From positions 1-36,469 of the forward strand of contig JAAVBQ010000033.1 in assembly GCA_014803485.1 (NCBI GenBank): DNA of 36,469 nucleotides. Reading direction: 5' to 3'. The position numbers and the translations under genes were made by a program. The notes beneath the pieces were generated by a model, which was not told the origin of the DNA, did not search any database, and was given only the letters and a program-made list of their open reading frames with translations. Below, piece by piece: positions 16,465 through 24,427 of this stretch (its first letter is position 1; the number at the start of each line of letters is the position of its first letter). Source of the stretch: a bacterium (GTDB taxonomy: Bacteria; Bacteroidota; Bacteroidia; Bacteroidales; P3).

Positions 16465-18900
16465 ATGATGAGAACACGCAGATATATTTTAGGATTTTTT
16501 GCTTTACTGCTTTCCGCCACAATTTCGGTGCAGGCACAGCAGGCGCAAGACAGCACCTCTGCCAAAACAGAGGTTAAGAAGAACCCTTCAACGGCAAAGG
16601 CCGCGCAGACGGACAGCACCTCTGCCAAACCGGCGAAAAAGAGCCTTTTTGCGGCAAAGACCGATTCGATGCCGACGGTTGTTATCCCGCCCGTCAAGAT
16701 TTTGGAAGACAATTTCGGATTGCTTCCCGAAAAAGAAAAACCCAATCCCGACAACAAGCCGGAAAAAGACCCGAACAAACCGTGGGCTTTGAGCGAAAAG
16801 CAGATGGCTTATGCGCAGCAGGGCACGGCTTTCGACAAGAACAGCGGCAGCGGCAAGGAATTCCGGAACGCCATACGCAACTTCAAGATGGGCACCAAGC
16901 TCTTTGAACAGAAGCGCAGGGTGGAGGCTCTTCCTTTCTTGCTGGAAGCTTATAGCGTGAATGGCAACAACCTGTTGTTGAACGTGATGCTGGGACATTG
17001 CATGGTGGCCTCGGTCAACACCCGTTTAGACGGCGAACCCTATGTGCGCAAGGCGTTGGAGATAGATTCGCTCAACTATGAGGCCCGCTACGATTTGGCG
17101 CGCATTTACGTGTCGCGTTACGAACTGGATTCGGCCATCATGATTTTCGAACGGTGTCTGACATTGCCCGAACTCGACACTTCCGCAAAACTCCGTTGCG
17201 AACGGCGCATCCGCGAGTGCAAGTACGCCAAAGCGAAAATGAAGAAGCCTTTGCGTGTGTTCGTGGATAACTTGGGTTCCACGCTCAACTCCGTTTATCC
17301 CGACTACTCGCCTATCGTTTCGGCCGACGAGGAGCAGATTTATTTCACCTCCTTGCGTCCGGGTTCCATAAACGAAGACCTTGACCCCTACACGGGCATG
17401 GCGTTCGAGGATATTTATCTTGCCAAGAAAATGCCCGAAAACGACAGTATGTGGATGGTGGAGAACTTGGGGAAACCCGTCAATACGCAATATCACGATG
17501 CCTCTTCGGGAATTTCGCCCGACGAGAGCACCTTATACGTTTATAGAGGTACGGCTCACGAAGGCGATATTTTCACCGCGCATCTCGGCGAAGACGGTTG
17601 GGAAAAGCCCAAGCGTCAGGAAGAAGGCAAGGAAACCGGAGAGAAGAAATCCCACGAGCAGAACATTGCCTATACTTTCGACGGACGCACGGCGTATTTT
17701 GTCAGCAACCGTGCCGGCGGTTACGGAGGCACGGATATCTGGGTGATGCACAAAGACAGCTCCGATGAATGGCAGGAACCCATCAACCTCGGCCCTCAGG
17801 TAAATACCGCCTACGATGAAATTTCGGTATTCACCGTACCCGACGGCAATACGATTTTCTTCTCGTCGAATGGCCATTTGGGAATGGGCGGTTTCGATAT
17901 CTTTACCTCCCGCCGCGAAGGAAACGACACCACATGGACGTATCCCTCCAATTTGGGATGGCCAATCAATACGGTGGAAGACGATGCTTTCTACCGCCGT
18001 TCGCTGAGCGGAAAGACCGCCTACTATGCCTCGCAACGTATGCAGGAAGGTTTCGGTGGTTACGACATCTATAAAATTACCTATATGGGTGAAGAAAAAG
18101 GTGTGGTGACGCAAGGCGAAGACCAGCTTTTGGCCTATATCGCCAAGCCTGTGAGCGAATCGGTTTCGGAAGAGGCTGTGGAAATCCAAATCACACCTAT
18201 CACGCTTCTGAAAGGTTTTGTGTATGATGATTACACCAAAGAACCTCTCAGCGCAGACGTGGTGATGGTGGATAACGACCTGCAGCAGGAAGTCGCCGTT
18301 TTCCGTTCCAATCCCCGCACGGGACGCTTCATGATTCAGTTGCCCGCCGGTCACAACTACGCCATCACGGTGCGTCGTTCGGGTTATCTGTTCCATTCCG
18401 AAAACTTCGATATTCCCGCCACGGCGCAATATCAGGAAGTGAGCAGGGAATTTCCTTTGAAGAACGTTTCGGTGGGCAGTCGCGTGGTGTTGCGTAACAT
18501 ATTCTTCGAATTCGACAAGGACGATTTGTTGCCGCAATCGTTTGTGGAATTGGATCGTCTGTATAAGTTGCTGATGGATGCCCCGGGTATCAAGATTGAG
18601 ATTTCGGGTCACACCGACAACAAGGGTTCGGCTTCCTACAACCAGAAATTGTCGGAAAGACGTGCCCGTTCGGTTGTCAATTATTTGGTGGCCAAGGGTA
18701 TTCCCATCGAACGACTCACCTTTGCCGGCTACGGTATGACACAACCTATCGCCAGCAACGATACCGACGAGGGTCGTGCCTTGAACCGTCGTACCGAGTT
18801 CAAGATTATCGAGAACAGCGATGAGAAGGGTGGCGGTCCGGCTCAGGCACAACCTGCGGCGGGCCCCGGTCCCGATATGCCGGTCCCCGTGGCCGAATAA
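16465..18900 (+). CDS. PorE-like TPR-PD40-OmpA envelope protein
   Basis: This 811-residue exported protein starts at the ATG at 16465 (MMRTRRYILGFFALLLSATISVQAQ) behind GGAAG; an upstream GTG in the same frame would destroy the signal peptide. Domains in order are a low-complexity Thr/Lys/Pro linker (about 25-110), TPR helices (about 142-250), PD40-type beta-propeller blades (about 266-535, with repeated YFVSNRAGGYGGTDIW-like motifs), a carboxypeptidase-regulatory-like beta domain (about 574-668) and a C-terminal OmpA peptidoglycan-binding domain (about 678-795, SGHTDNKGSASYNQKLSERRA). This order is that of PorE, a T9SS accessory protein that links the machinery to peptidoglycan. Unlike PorE it shows no lipobox, so orthology is uncertain. 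Confidence 0.85.
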   Translation: MMRTRRYILGFFALLLSATISVQAQQAQDSTSAKTEVKKNPSTAKAAQTDSTSAKPAKKSLFAAKTDSMPTVVIPPVKILEDNFGLLPEKEKPNPDNKPEKDPNKPWALSEKQMAYAQQGTAFDKNSGSGKEFRNAIRNFKMGTKLFEQKRRVEALPFLLEAYSVNGNNLLLNVMLGHCMVASVNTRLDGEPYVRKALEIDSLNYEARYDLARIYVSRYELDSAIMIFERCLTLPELDTSAKLRCERRIRECKYAKAKMKKPLRVFVDNLGSTLNSVYPDYSPIVSADEEQIYFTSLRPGSINEDLDPYTGMAFEDIYLAKKMPENDSMWMVENLGKPVNTQYHDASSGISPDESTLYVYRGTAHEGDIFTAHLGEDGWEKPKRQEEGKETGEKKSHEQNIAYTFDGRTAYFVSNRAGGYGGTDIWVMHKDSSDEWQEPINLGPQVNTAYDEISVFTVPDGNTIFFSSNGHLGMGGFDIFTSRREGNDTTWTYPSNLGWPINTVEDDAFYRRSLSGKTAYYASQRMQEGFGGYDIYKITYMGEEKGVVTQGEDQLLAYIAKPVSESVSEEAVEIQITPITLLKGFVYDDYTKEPLSADVVMVDNDLQQEVAVFRSNPRTGRFMIQLPAGHNYAITVRRSGYLFHSENFDIPATAQYQEVSREFPLKNVSVGSRVVLRNIFFEFDKDDLLPQSFVELDRLYKLLMDAPGIKIEISGHTDNKGSASYNQKLSERRARSVVNYLVAKGIPIERLTFAGYGMTQPIASNDTDEGRALNRRTEFKIIENSDEKGGGPAQAQPAAGPGPDMPVPVAE

Positions 18901-18907
18901 GCGTTTC

Positions 18908-19450
18908 ATGAAGATATACACGAAAACCGGTGACGGGGGGACGACTTCGTTGATAGGAGGACGGCGGGTGAGCAAGGCTGATCCGCAGGTGGAGGCATAC
19001 GGCACGTTGGACGAGCTCAATTCGTGGATGGGCCTGGTGGCTTGCGACCTCTACGAAGACGACCCCTTGCACAAGTTTCTTCTGCAGATACAGAGCGTGC
19101 TGTTTAAAATCGGAGGCTTTTATTCCTTCGATTTCGCATCGGGAAAATCTTTTGATTATCCTTTTGTGGAAGATGCCGATATCGAGGAGCTGGAGCGTTG
19201 GATCGACGAACTCGATGCCACACTCCCGCCTCTCGACACTTTCATTCTGCCCGGAGGCACGCCCGCATCCTGCCACGCGCATATAGCCCGCACGGTCTGC
19301 CGGCGTGCCGAGCGCGCGTTGATAGGTCTGGTGGAGCGTATGAACGTCGAGGCAACGCGCGCTTGCATGGCACAACGATATATCAACCGTCTTTCCGATT
19401 TTCTCTTTGTGCTGGCGCGTTATCAGAACGAAGTGAAAGTGAGTTTTTAG
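18908..19450 (+). CDS. PduO-type ATP:cob(I)alamin adenosyltransferase
   Basis: This 180-residue enzyme transfers the adenosyl group of ATP to cob(I)alamin, making coenzyme B12. Family marks are the N-terminal ATP-binding motif YTKTGDGGTTSLIGG, the FILPGGTPASCHAHIARTV region followed by CRRAERA, and the C-terminal YINRLSDFLFVLARY helix. The start is the ATG at 18908, 7 nt after the preceding stop, although the frame is open further upstream. It may be transcribed with the OmpA-like gene and tgt (17 nt downstream). Its presence implies that the organism uses adenosylcobalamin-dependent enzymes. Confidence 0.93.
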   Translation: MKIYTKTGDGGTTSLIGGRRVSKADPQVEAYGTLDELNSWMGLVACDLYEDDPLHKFLLQIQSVLFKIGGFYSFDFASGKSFDYPFVEDADIEELERWIDELDATLPPLDTFILPGGTPASCHAHIARTVCRRAERALIGLVERMNVEATRACMAQRYINRLSDFLFVLARYQNEVKVSF

Positions 19451-19467
19451 TCTTCAAGAGCAGGGAT

Positions 19468-20604
19468 ATGCAGTTTACCTTACAGGCAAGAGACAGCCAG
19501 AGCAAGGCCCGTGCGGGTGAAATCCTCACGGCGCACGGCACGATACAGACTCCTATCTTTATGCCGGTGGGCACGGTGGGGTCGGTGAAGGCCGTGCAGA
19601 TTCCCGATTTGATTCAGGATGTCAAGGCTCAAATCATCTTGGGCAACACGTATCATCTGTATCTGCGCCCGGGATTGGAAGTGCTGCGGGCCGCAGGCGG
19701 CATTCAGAAGTTCAATGCATGGAACCGCCCCATGCTTACCGATAGCGGCGGTTTTCAGGTATATTCCCTGTCGGGCACCCGCAAGATTCACGCCGAAGAA
19801 GGTGTGGAGTTCCGCTCGCATATCGATGGTTCCAAACACTTGTTCACACCCGAAAGGGTCATGGATATAGAACGTTGCATAGGTGCCGACATCATGATGG
19901 CTTTCGATGAGTGTACCCCTTATCCCTGCGAATACGGCTATGCCCGCAAGTCTATGGAAATGACTCATGCGTGGTTGGACAGATGTGTGAAACGCTTTTG
20001 CGAAACCGAGCCTCTCTACGGCTACGAACAGGCTTTGTTTCCCATTGTGCAGGGGAGTGTCTACAAGGATTTGCGTAAGATTTCGGCGGAGAAAATCGCC
20101 TCGGTGGAAATGTCGGGAGGCTGCGCCATAGGCGGCCTTTCGGTGGGAGAACCCAAAGAAATCATGTATGAACTCACCGAATTGGTCTGCGATATTCTGC
20201 CCCAAGACAAACCGCGCTATCTGATGGGAGTCGGCACGCCCGAAAATATCTTGGAGGGAATTTCGCAAGGTGTGGATATGTTCGATTGCGTGATGCCCAC
20301 GCGAAACGGCCGCAATGCCATGCTGTTTACCAAAAACGGCATCATGAACATGAAGAACAGGAAGTGGGCGGACGATTTCTCGCCCATTGAGGAAGACGGT
20401 GCGAGTTATGTGGACACTCTCTACACAAAGGCCTATCTGCGTCACCTTTTCCACGCGCAGGAATATTTGGCGGCCATGGTGGCGTCTCTGCACAATCTGG
20501 CATTCTATCTATGGCTGGTGGGTGAGGCGAGAAAGCATATCCTGGCGGGCGATTTCTCTACCTGGAAGCCCATGATGGTGAAGCGGGTGATGCAACGTTT
20601 GTAG
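19468..20604 (+). CDS. tgt: tRNA-guanine transglycosylase lacking the zinc cysteines
   Basis: This enzyme exchanges guanine-34 of certain tRNAs for the queuosine precursor. The active-site aspartates are present: D92 in TDSGGFQVYS and the nucleophile D273 in FDCVMPTRNGRNA; GGCAIGGLSVGE is also conserved. The structural zinc site CxCxxC-x25-H is not: the aligned residues are G311, S313 and D316, with only H342 (SLHNLAFYL) kept. The spacing is exactly that of the canonical site, so the substitution is real rather than a misalignment. The start is the ATG at 19468 (MQFTLQARDSQSKARAG); a longer open frame upstream is a shadow of the preceding gene. Length (378 aa) is typical. Confidence 0.95.
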   Translation: MQFTLQARDSQSKARAGEILTAHGTIQTPIFMPVGTVGSVKAVQIPDLIQDVKAQIILGNTYHLYLRPGLEVLRAAGGIQKFNAWNRPMLTDSGGFQVYSLSGTRKIHAEEGVEFRSHIDGSKHLFTPERVMDIERCIGADIMMAFDECTPYPCEYGYARKSMEMTHAWLDRCVKRFCETEPLYGYEQALFPIVQGSVYKDLRKISAEKIASVEMSGGCAIGGLSVGEPKEIMYELTELVCDILPQDKPRYLMGVGTPENILEGISQGVDMFDCVMPTRNGRNAMLFTKNGIMNMKNRKWADDFSPIEEDGASYVDTLYTKAYLRHLFHAQEYLAAMVASLHNLAFYLWLVGEARKHILAGDFSTWKPMMVKRVMQRL

Positions 20605-20608
20605 CACG

Positions 20609-21796
20609 TCAGAAACTGAAATCGGCCTCGATTTCGACAAGCAGATCGGGGCGGCATACATCGGCCTCCACAATACTCAGACAGGAGGCCTGCGGGTAGT
20701 GGCGACGAAATATCTCCGCCAACTCTTCGGTATTTTCATGCGGCTTCACATAAAGTCTCGCCCGGTCGAAACGCAGGTTTTCGGCATGGGTTGTGTGCGC
20801 CAACTCATCGATGAAACGGAGCGTGTTCTGCAACTGTTTCTCCACATCGCCCTTGTCTACGGTGTCCTGTCCCTTAATGGAAGCCGTGCCCGACACCATT
20901 CCCACAGCGTGGATTCCGCCACTGTCCGGAGTTTCGGAAAGACTTAGGCATCTTCCCCTTTCAAAAAGCGGAGCCTTCTTGTCGATTTCTTCATTCCCCA
21001 CCAAATAGGCCTGTTCGTAGCGGAAGGCATCGGCCTGCACGGGGCTTCGGAGAGCCGTATTGCGGGGTGTTTTCTCCGTTGTCGCAGCGGTATCGTCCAC
21101 AATCACCGCATCTATGCAGATACCCTCGTAATCCATACCGATACCGGTGGCGGCAGGGTATTGGCTTTTGTCTTTTTTCGTTTCGTAGAAAACACCCCGC
21201 ACCTCGTTGAACACCTGATAGTTCTGCAAGGTTTTCCCGTCCGTCACACGCACTTTCAGAATATGGCCGATATAGTTCCACTGACGGAAAACGGCATCGA
21301 AAGAGGTGTTCGTATGCGTCAGAAAGCTAGACATCTTTTCGAAGCAACGTCGGGCGCAGGCTTCCGCACACAAAGGGTCGTTTTTGTCGTAATCGGCCTG
21401 AAATCCCGAGGTCCACCATTCGCGAAAACCCTCATTTTCCACACAAACGTGCGTCAGACCTTCCCATTGAAATGATTTCACGGAACAGTCTTTTTCGGAA
21501 ACGCTCCACACCTCGGCGTTGAGCCCGCCGCCCTGCAAGGGTTTCTGAAGCACCACCGTAACGGCAGGATTCCTTTCGGGCAACAAACTCTGCAGAGTGT
21601 TGTCTATATGGCGTTGAAATTCATCCAGACATCCGAAACTCTCGGGTAGGGAGGCTATACCGATATGCACCTTGACAAGCCTCTCCCCCTGTGCCGTCTT
21701 TTGGCTCAGAAAGGAAAAAAGCATATCCTCGGCCTCTCCGAAACCGCTTCCGGAGGGAGTGGAGAACGAATGATACTTCTTGTCGAGTGTCGACAT
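20609..21796 (-). CDS. Chorismatase-like protein with RidA/YjgF-type fold
   Basis: This 395-residue cytoplasmic protein combines two recognisable patterns. The middle has RQWNYIGHI (171-179), YQVFNEVRGVFY (193-204) and YPAATGIGMDYEGI (213-226), matching the FkbO/Hyg5/XanB2 chorismatase family. The C-terminal third is RidA/YjgF-like (VSGTASIKGQDTVDKGDVEKQ, then VEADVCRPDLLVEIEADF). Chorismatases cleave chorismate to pyruvate plus a (dihydro)hydroxybenzoate; in several bacteria the product feeds aryl polyene or quinone-like compounds. No pigment genes are seen nearby, so the pathway is unknown. It is convergent with tgt (4 nt gap) and divergent from the DUF819 gene, 69 nt away start to start. 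Confidence 0.72.
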   Translation of the reverse strand: MSTLDKKYHSFSTPSGSGFGEAEDMLFSFLSQKTAQGERLVKVHIGIASLPESFGCLDEFQRHIDNTLQSLLPERNPAVTVVLQKPLQGGGLNAEVWSVSEKDCSVKSFQWEGLTHVCVENEGFREWWTSGFQADYDKNDPLCAEACARRCFEKMSSFLTHTNTSFDAVFRQWNYIGHILKVRVTDGKTLQNYQVFNEVRGVFYETKKDKSQYPAATGIGMDYEGICIDAVIVDDTAATTEKTPRNTALRSPVQADAFRYEQAYLVGNEEIDKKAPLFERGRCLSLSETPDSGGIHAVGMVSGTASIKGQDTVDKGDVEKQLQNTLRFIDELAHTTHAENLRFDRARLYVKPHENTEELAEIFRRHYPQASCLSIVEADVCRPDLLVEIEADFSF

Positions 21797-21851
21797 TTCG
21801 CGTAGGGTTTCAAATAACAGGCGAAGATAAGGAAAATAATCACGCTTTGCC

Positions 21852-21859
21852 TACCTTTG
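21852..21859 (+). promoter_or_regulatory. -7 box immediately before the DUF819 gene
   Basis: TACCTTTG matches TAnnTTTG exactly and ends 6 nt before the ATG at 21866, so transcription would start at or very near the start codon (leaderless or nearly so). No clear -33 element is seen. Confidence 0.55.
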
Positions 21860-21865
21860 CACCCT

Positions 21866-23068
21866 ATGACGGATTCTTTGTTTGTTTTTCGGTTGGCGGC
21901 GATAGTGACGCTCTATATCGGAGGGCCTTTTCTCATTATCTGGCTCTACCGACGCTACAAATTTTTCTCAAAGGCAGGTACCATCGTTATGGCCTATGCT
22001 TTGGGCATTCTCATGTCGCTTTCGGGACTCACGCATCCCGCTGCCCCCGAAGTTGCCGAAACCTTGGGCTCGTGGCAGAAAATCCTGCAGACGGTATGCG
22101 TACCCTTGGCCATTCCGCTCATGCTCTTTTCGTCCGATTTCAAGGCTTGGACAAAAAACATGAAAGGCACCTTCGTGGCTCTTTTCTGCGGCATCGTGGC
22201 AGTGGTGGCGGCTGTCGTCCTCTCGTTTCTGTTTTTCAAGCATGCGGACGTGAACGAACTCGACAAGGCCGCCGGTCTCATGGTGGGTTTCTACACGGGC
22301 GGCACACCTAATGTGGCATCGCTCAATATGGCGCTTTCACCGCAACCCACCACATTTTTGTTGGTCAATACTTTCGAAATCACCCTTACCTTCTTTCTTC
22401 TCGCCTTCTTTGTGGGAGGCGGCTATAAGTTGATTCGCAAGATTATGCCTTTCAAGAAAGAGGACGGGAACCCGAATACGCCCGCCTCAACCCAAGGAGA
22501 AGAGCCGAGTTTCGAGAACTACGAGGGGATGCTTTCGGCAAAAATCCTAAAACCGCTTGCACTGCCGTTGCTGTGTTCGGTAGTTCTGTTTGCCGTATCG
22601 GGCCTGTTCAGTATGTACCTTGTTCCCGAAAATTTTCAGGAAGTAGCGGTGATTCTCCTTATAACCACCTTGTCGATAGGGCTTTCCTTTTGGAAAAAGT
22701 TGCGTTCCACCCCGCGCATGTTCGAGTTGGGCATGTATTTTATTTTGGTGTTCAGTATTATCATCGCCTCTTGTTTTCGCATCGATCAAATCGAAAGAAG
22801 CACGATGGGACTGATGTTTTTCATTCTGTCGGTCTTGTTGTTGAGTGTTTCGTTTCATTTCCTTTTGGCTAAGTTATGTAAGGTGGATGCCGATATGTTC
22901 ACCATTTCGGTGGTCGGCCTGGTTTTTTCTCCGCCATTCGTGCCCACCGTGGCCGGTCTGATGCAAAGCCGCCGTTGTCTTATCAGCGGCATCATGATAG
23001 GCTTGATGGGTTACGCATTGGGGAATTATTTAGGAATAGCCGTGTACGGGCTTGTGCAATATTTGTAG
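21866..23068 (+). CDS. DUF819 family multi-pass membrane protein
   Basis: This 400-residue integral membrane protein has about ten hydrophobic segments in two halves separated by a hydrophilic loop (KEDGNPNTPASTQGEEPS, around residue 200). The motif YTGGTPNVASLNMA and its partial mirror near the C-terminus (SPPFVPTVAGLMQSRR) are typical of DUF819/YjcL proteins, which resemble ion-coupled carboxylate transporters. The substrate is unknown. The ATG at 21866 is chosen over an in-frame TTG because a promoter box overlaps the TTG. The acyltransferase gene follows after 4 nt, so they probably form an operon. Confidence 0.85.
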   Translation: MTDSLFVFRLAAIVTLYIGGPFLIIWLYRRYKFFSKAGTIVMAYALGILMSLSGLTHPAAPEVAETLGSWQKILQTVCVPLAIPLMLFSSDFKAWTKNMKGTFVALFCGIVAVVAAVVLSFLFFKHADVNELDKAAGLMVGFYTGGTPNVASLNMALSPQPTTFLLVNTFEITLTFFLLAFFVGGGYKLIRKIMPFKKEDGNPNTPASTQGEEPSFENYEGMLSAKILKPLALPLLCSVVLFAVSGLFSMYLVPENFQEVAVILLITTLSIGLSFWKKLRSTPRMFELGMYFILVFSIIIASCFRIDQIERSTMGLMFFILSVLLLSVSFHFLLAKLCKVDADMFTISVVGLVFSPPFVPTVAGLMQSRRCLISGIMIGLMGYALGNYLGIAVYGLVQYL

Positions 23069-23072
23069 CGTT

Positions 23073-24422
23073 ATGGTTTACTTCAAGGTTGTTGAGAGCA
23101 AAACATTCCTGTATGTTTTCGTCAAGAAATGGTTTACGTGGATAATGCGTTATGCCTATTATCGGAGATTTCATATACGGGGCAAGAAAAATTTTCCGAA
23201 AAAAGGCACGCCGGTCCTGATTGTATCCAACCACCAGAACGCCGTGATGGACGCTTTGGCCATCGACCTTTCCCTGTCGGCCCGTTGCCGTATGGTTTTT
23301 CTGGCGCGTTCGGACGCCTTCAAAAAGCCGTTCATTGCCAAAATCCTCAATTTCTGCAAGGTGATGCCTATCTTCCGACAACGCGACGGACGCGATACCT
23401 TGAGCGGCAATCAGGCCATTTTCGAGGAATCGGCCAAGCTTATCGGCATGGGCTTTCCCGTGGCTTTGTTTCCCGAAGGACGGCATCAGGAGGGGCATTA
23501 CCTCATTCCGCTTAAAAAAGGCTTCGCGCGGATTGCTTTCGAAACGGCCGAATTTCTCGGTTTCCCCGACGATATGATGGTTGTGCCGGTGGGAAACCAT
23601 TACTCCGATTATTTTTCCCTGCGCAGCGATGTATGCGTGAATTTCGGACAGCCCGTCCCTCTCAGGGATTATTACGCGCTCTATCGCGAAAACCCCGCGA
23701 AGGCCCTGCACCAACTCACCGAAGACATCACGCCCGCTATCCGTGCGCTTATGCTCGATATTCCCGACGTGCCCAACTACGATACCTACGACTATCTGCG
23801 CACGGTGGTAAGGGGAGAAATCGCGCGCCGGCAGGGGCTCCGCTACGGCTATCTGCCCGACGACCTGCAGGCCGACCGTTGCTTTGCCGCCCGTATCGCG
23901 CAGTCTTCGCCCGAGGTTATGGCGGAGGTCCGCGAAAAGACACTCCGCTATAAAAAGGAAGTGGAGGCGTTGAAGATTTCCACGCGCGAGGTGGAATGCA
24001 AAGTGCATATCGGTACATTTCTCAAGGATTTTATCTTGCTTTTGCTCGGTCTGCCTTTCGCGCTCTACGGCTTTGTATTCAGCGGCGTGCCCGTGTTGGC
24101 CGGGCAGAGCCTTTCGCGCCGTATGGCCGCCAAGAACAAGATGCTGCAGAGCAGTATCAATTTCGTTCTCGGGCAACTTGTTCTGCAAGGGTTATTCTAT
24201 TTGATATATATCATCTTGTATGTGACGTTGCTGCCGGGTTGGGGCGCGGGTGTACAGGTGTCTTTTCTGCTCACCTGCATTCTCACCCGCGCCCTCTGGC
24301 AAGACTACGCACACTTCGCCGCCGGAGCCTTCCGCCGCCTGCGGGCCGTGTTCATGCCCCGCCGTGTCGCGGCCTTGGAACCTCTCAGGAAAGAACTCTG
24401 CGATTGGGCCTTGGATGCGTAA
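23073..24422 (+). CDS. PlsC-like phospholipid/glycerol acyltransferase
   Basis: This 449-residue membrane-associated acyltransferase carries the catalytic motif SNHQNAVMDAL with H54 and D60 (HX5D, one residue longer than the textbook HX4D, as in the NHPNSxxD-type bacterial members), a second block IFRQRDGRDTLSGN and the FPEGRHQEGHYL block that binds the phosphate of the acceptor. Two or three hydrophobic segments near residues 310-400 anchor it in the membrane. It probably acylates a lysophospholipid or related lipid; the exact acceptor is unknown. The start is the ATG at 23073. It converges with the FN3 protein gene, with 5 nt between the stops. Confidence 0.88.
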   Translation: MVYFKVVESKTFLYVFVKKWFTWIMRYAYYRRFHIRGKKNFPKKGTPVLIVSNHQNAVMDALAIDLSLSARCRMVFLARSDAFKKPFIAKILNFCKVMPIFRQRDGRDTLSGNQAIFEESAKLIGMGFPVALFPEGRHQEGHYLIPLKKGFARIAFETAEFLGFPDDMMVVPVGNHYSDYFSLRSDVCVNFGQPVPLRDYYALYRENPAKALHQLTEDITPAIRALMLDIPDVPNYDTYDYLRTVVRGEIARRQGLRYGYLPDDLQADRCFAARIAQSSPEVMAEVREKTLRYKKEVEALKISTREVECKVHIGTFLKDFILLLLGLPFALYGFVFSGVPVLAGQSLSRRMAAKNKMLQSSINFVLGQLVLQGLFYLIYIILYVTLLPGWGAGVQVSFLLTCILTRALWQDYAHFAAGAFRRLRAVFMPRRVAALEPLRKELCDWALDA

Positions 24423-24427
24423 GGCTA

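Noticed and set aside
16441..16467. Upstream GTG as start of the OmpA-like protein
   Set aside because: It would place charged residues before the signal peptide; the ATG at 16465 has a GGAAG sequence just upstream.
17533..19020. 495-aa minus-strand open frame
   Set aside because: It lies opposite the OmpA-like gene and shows low-information His/Arg/Val-rich sequence with no domain; it is a shadow frame.
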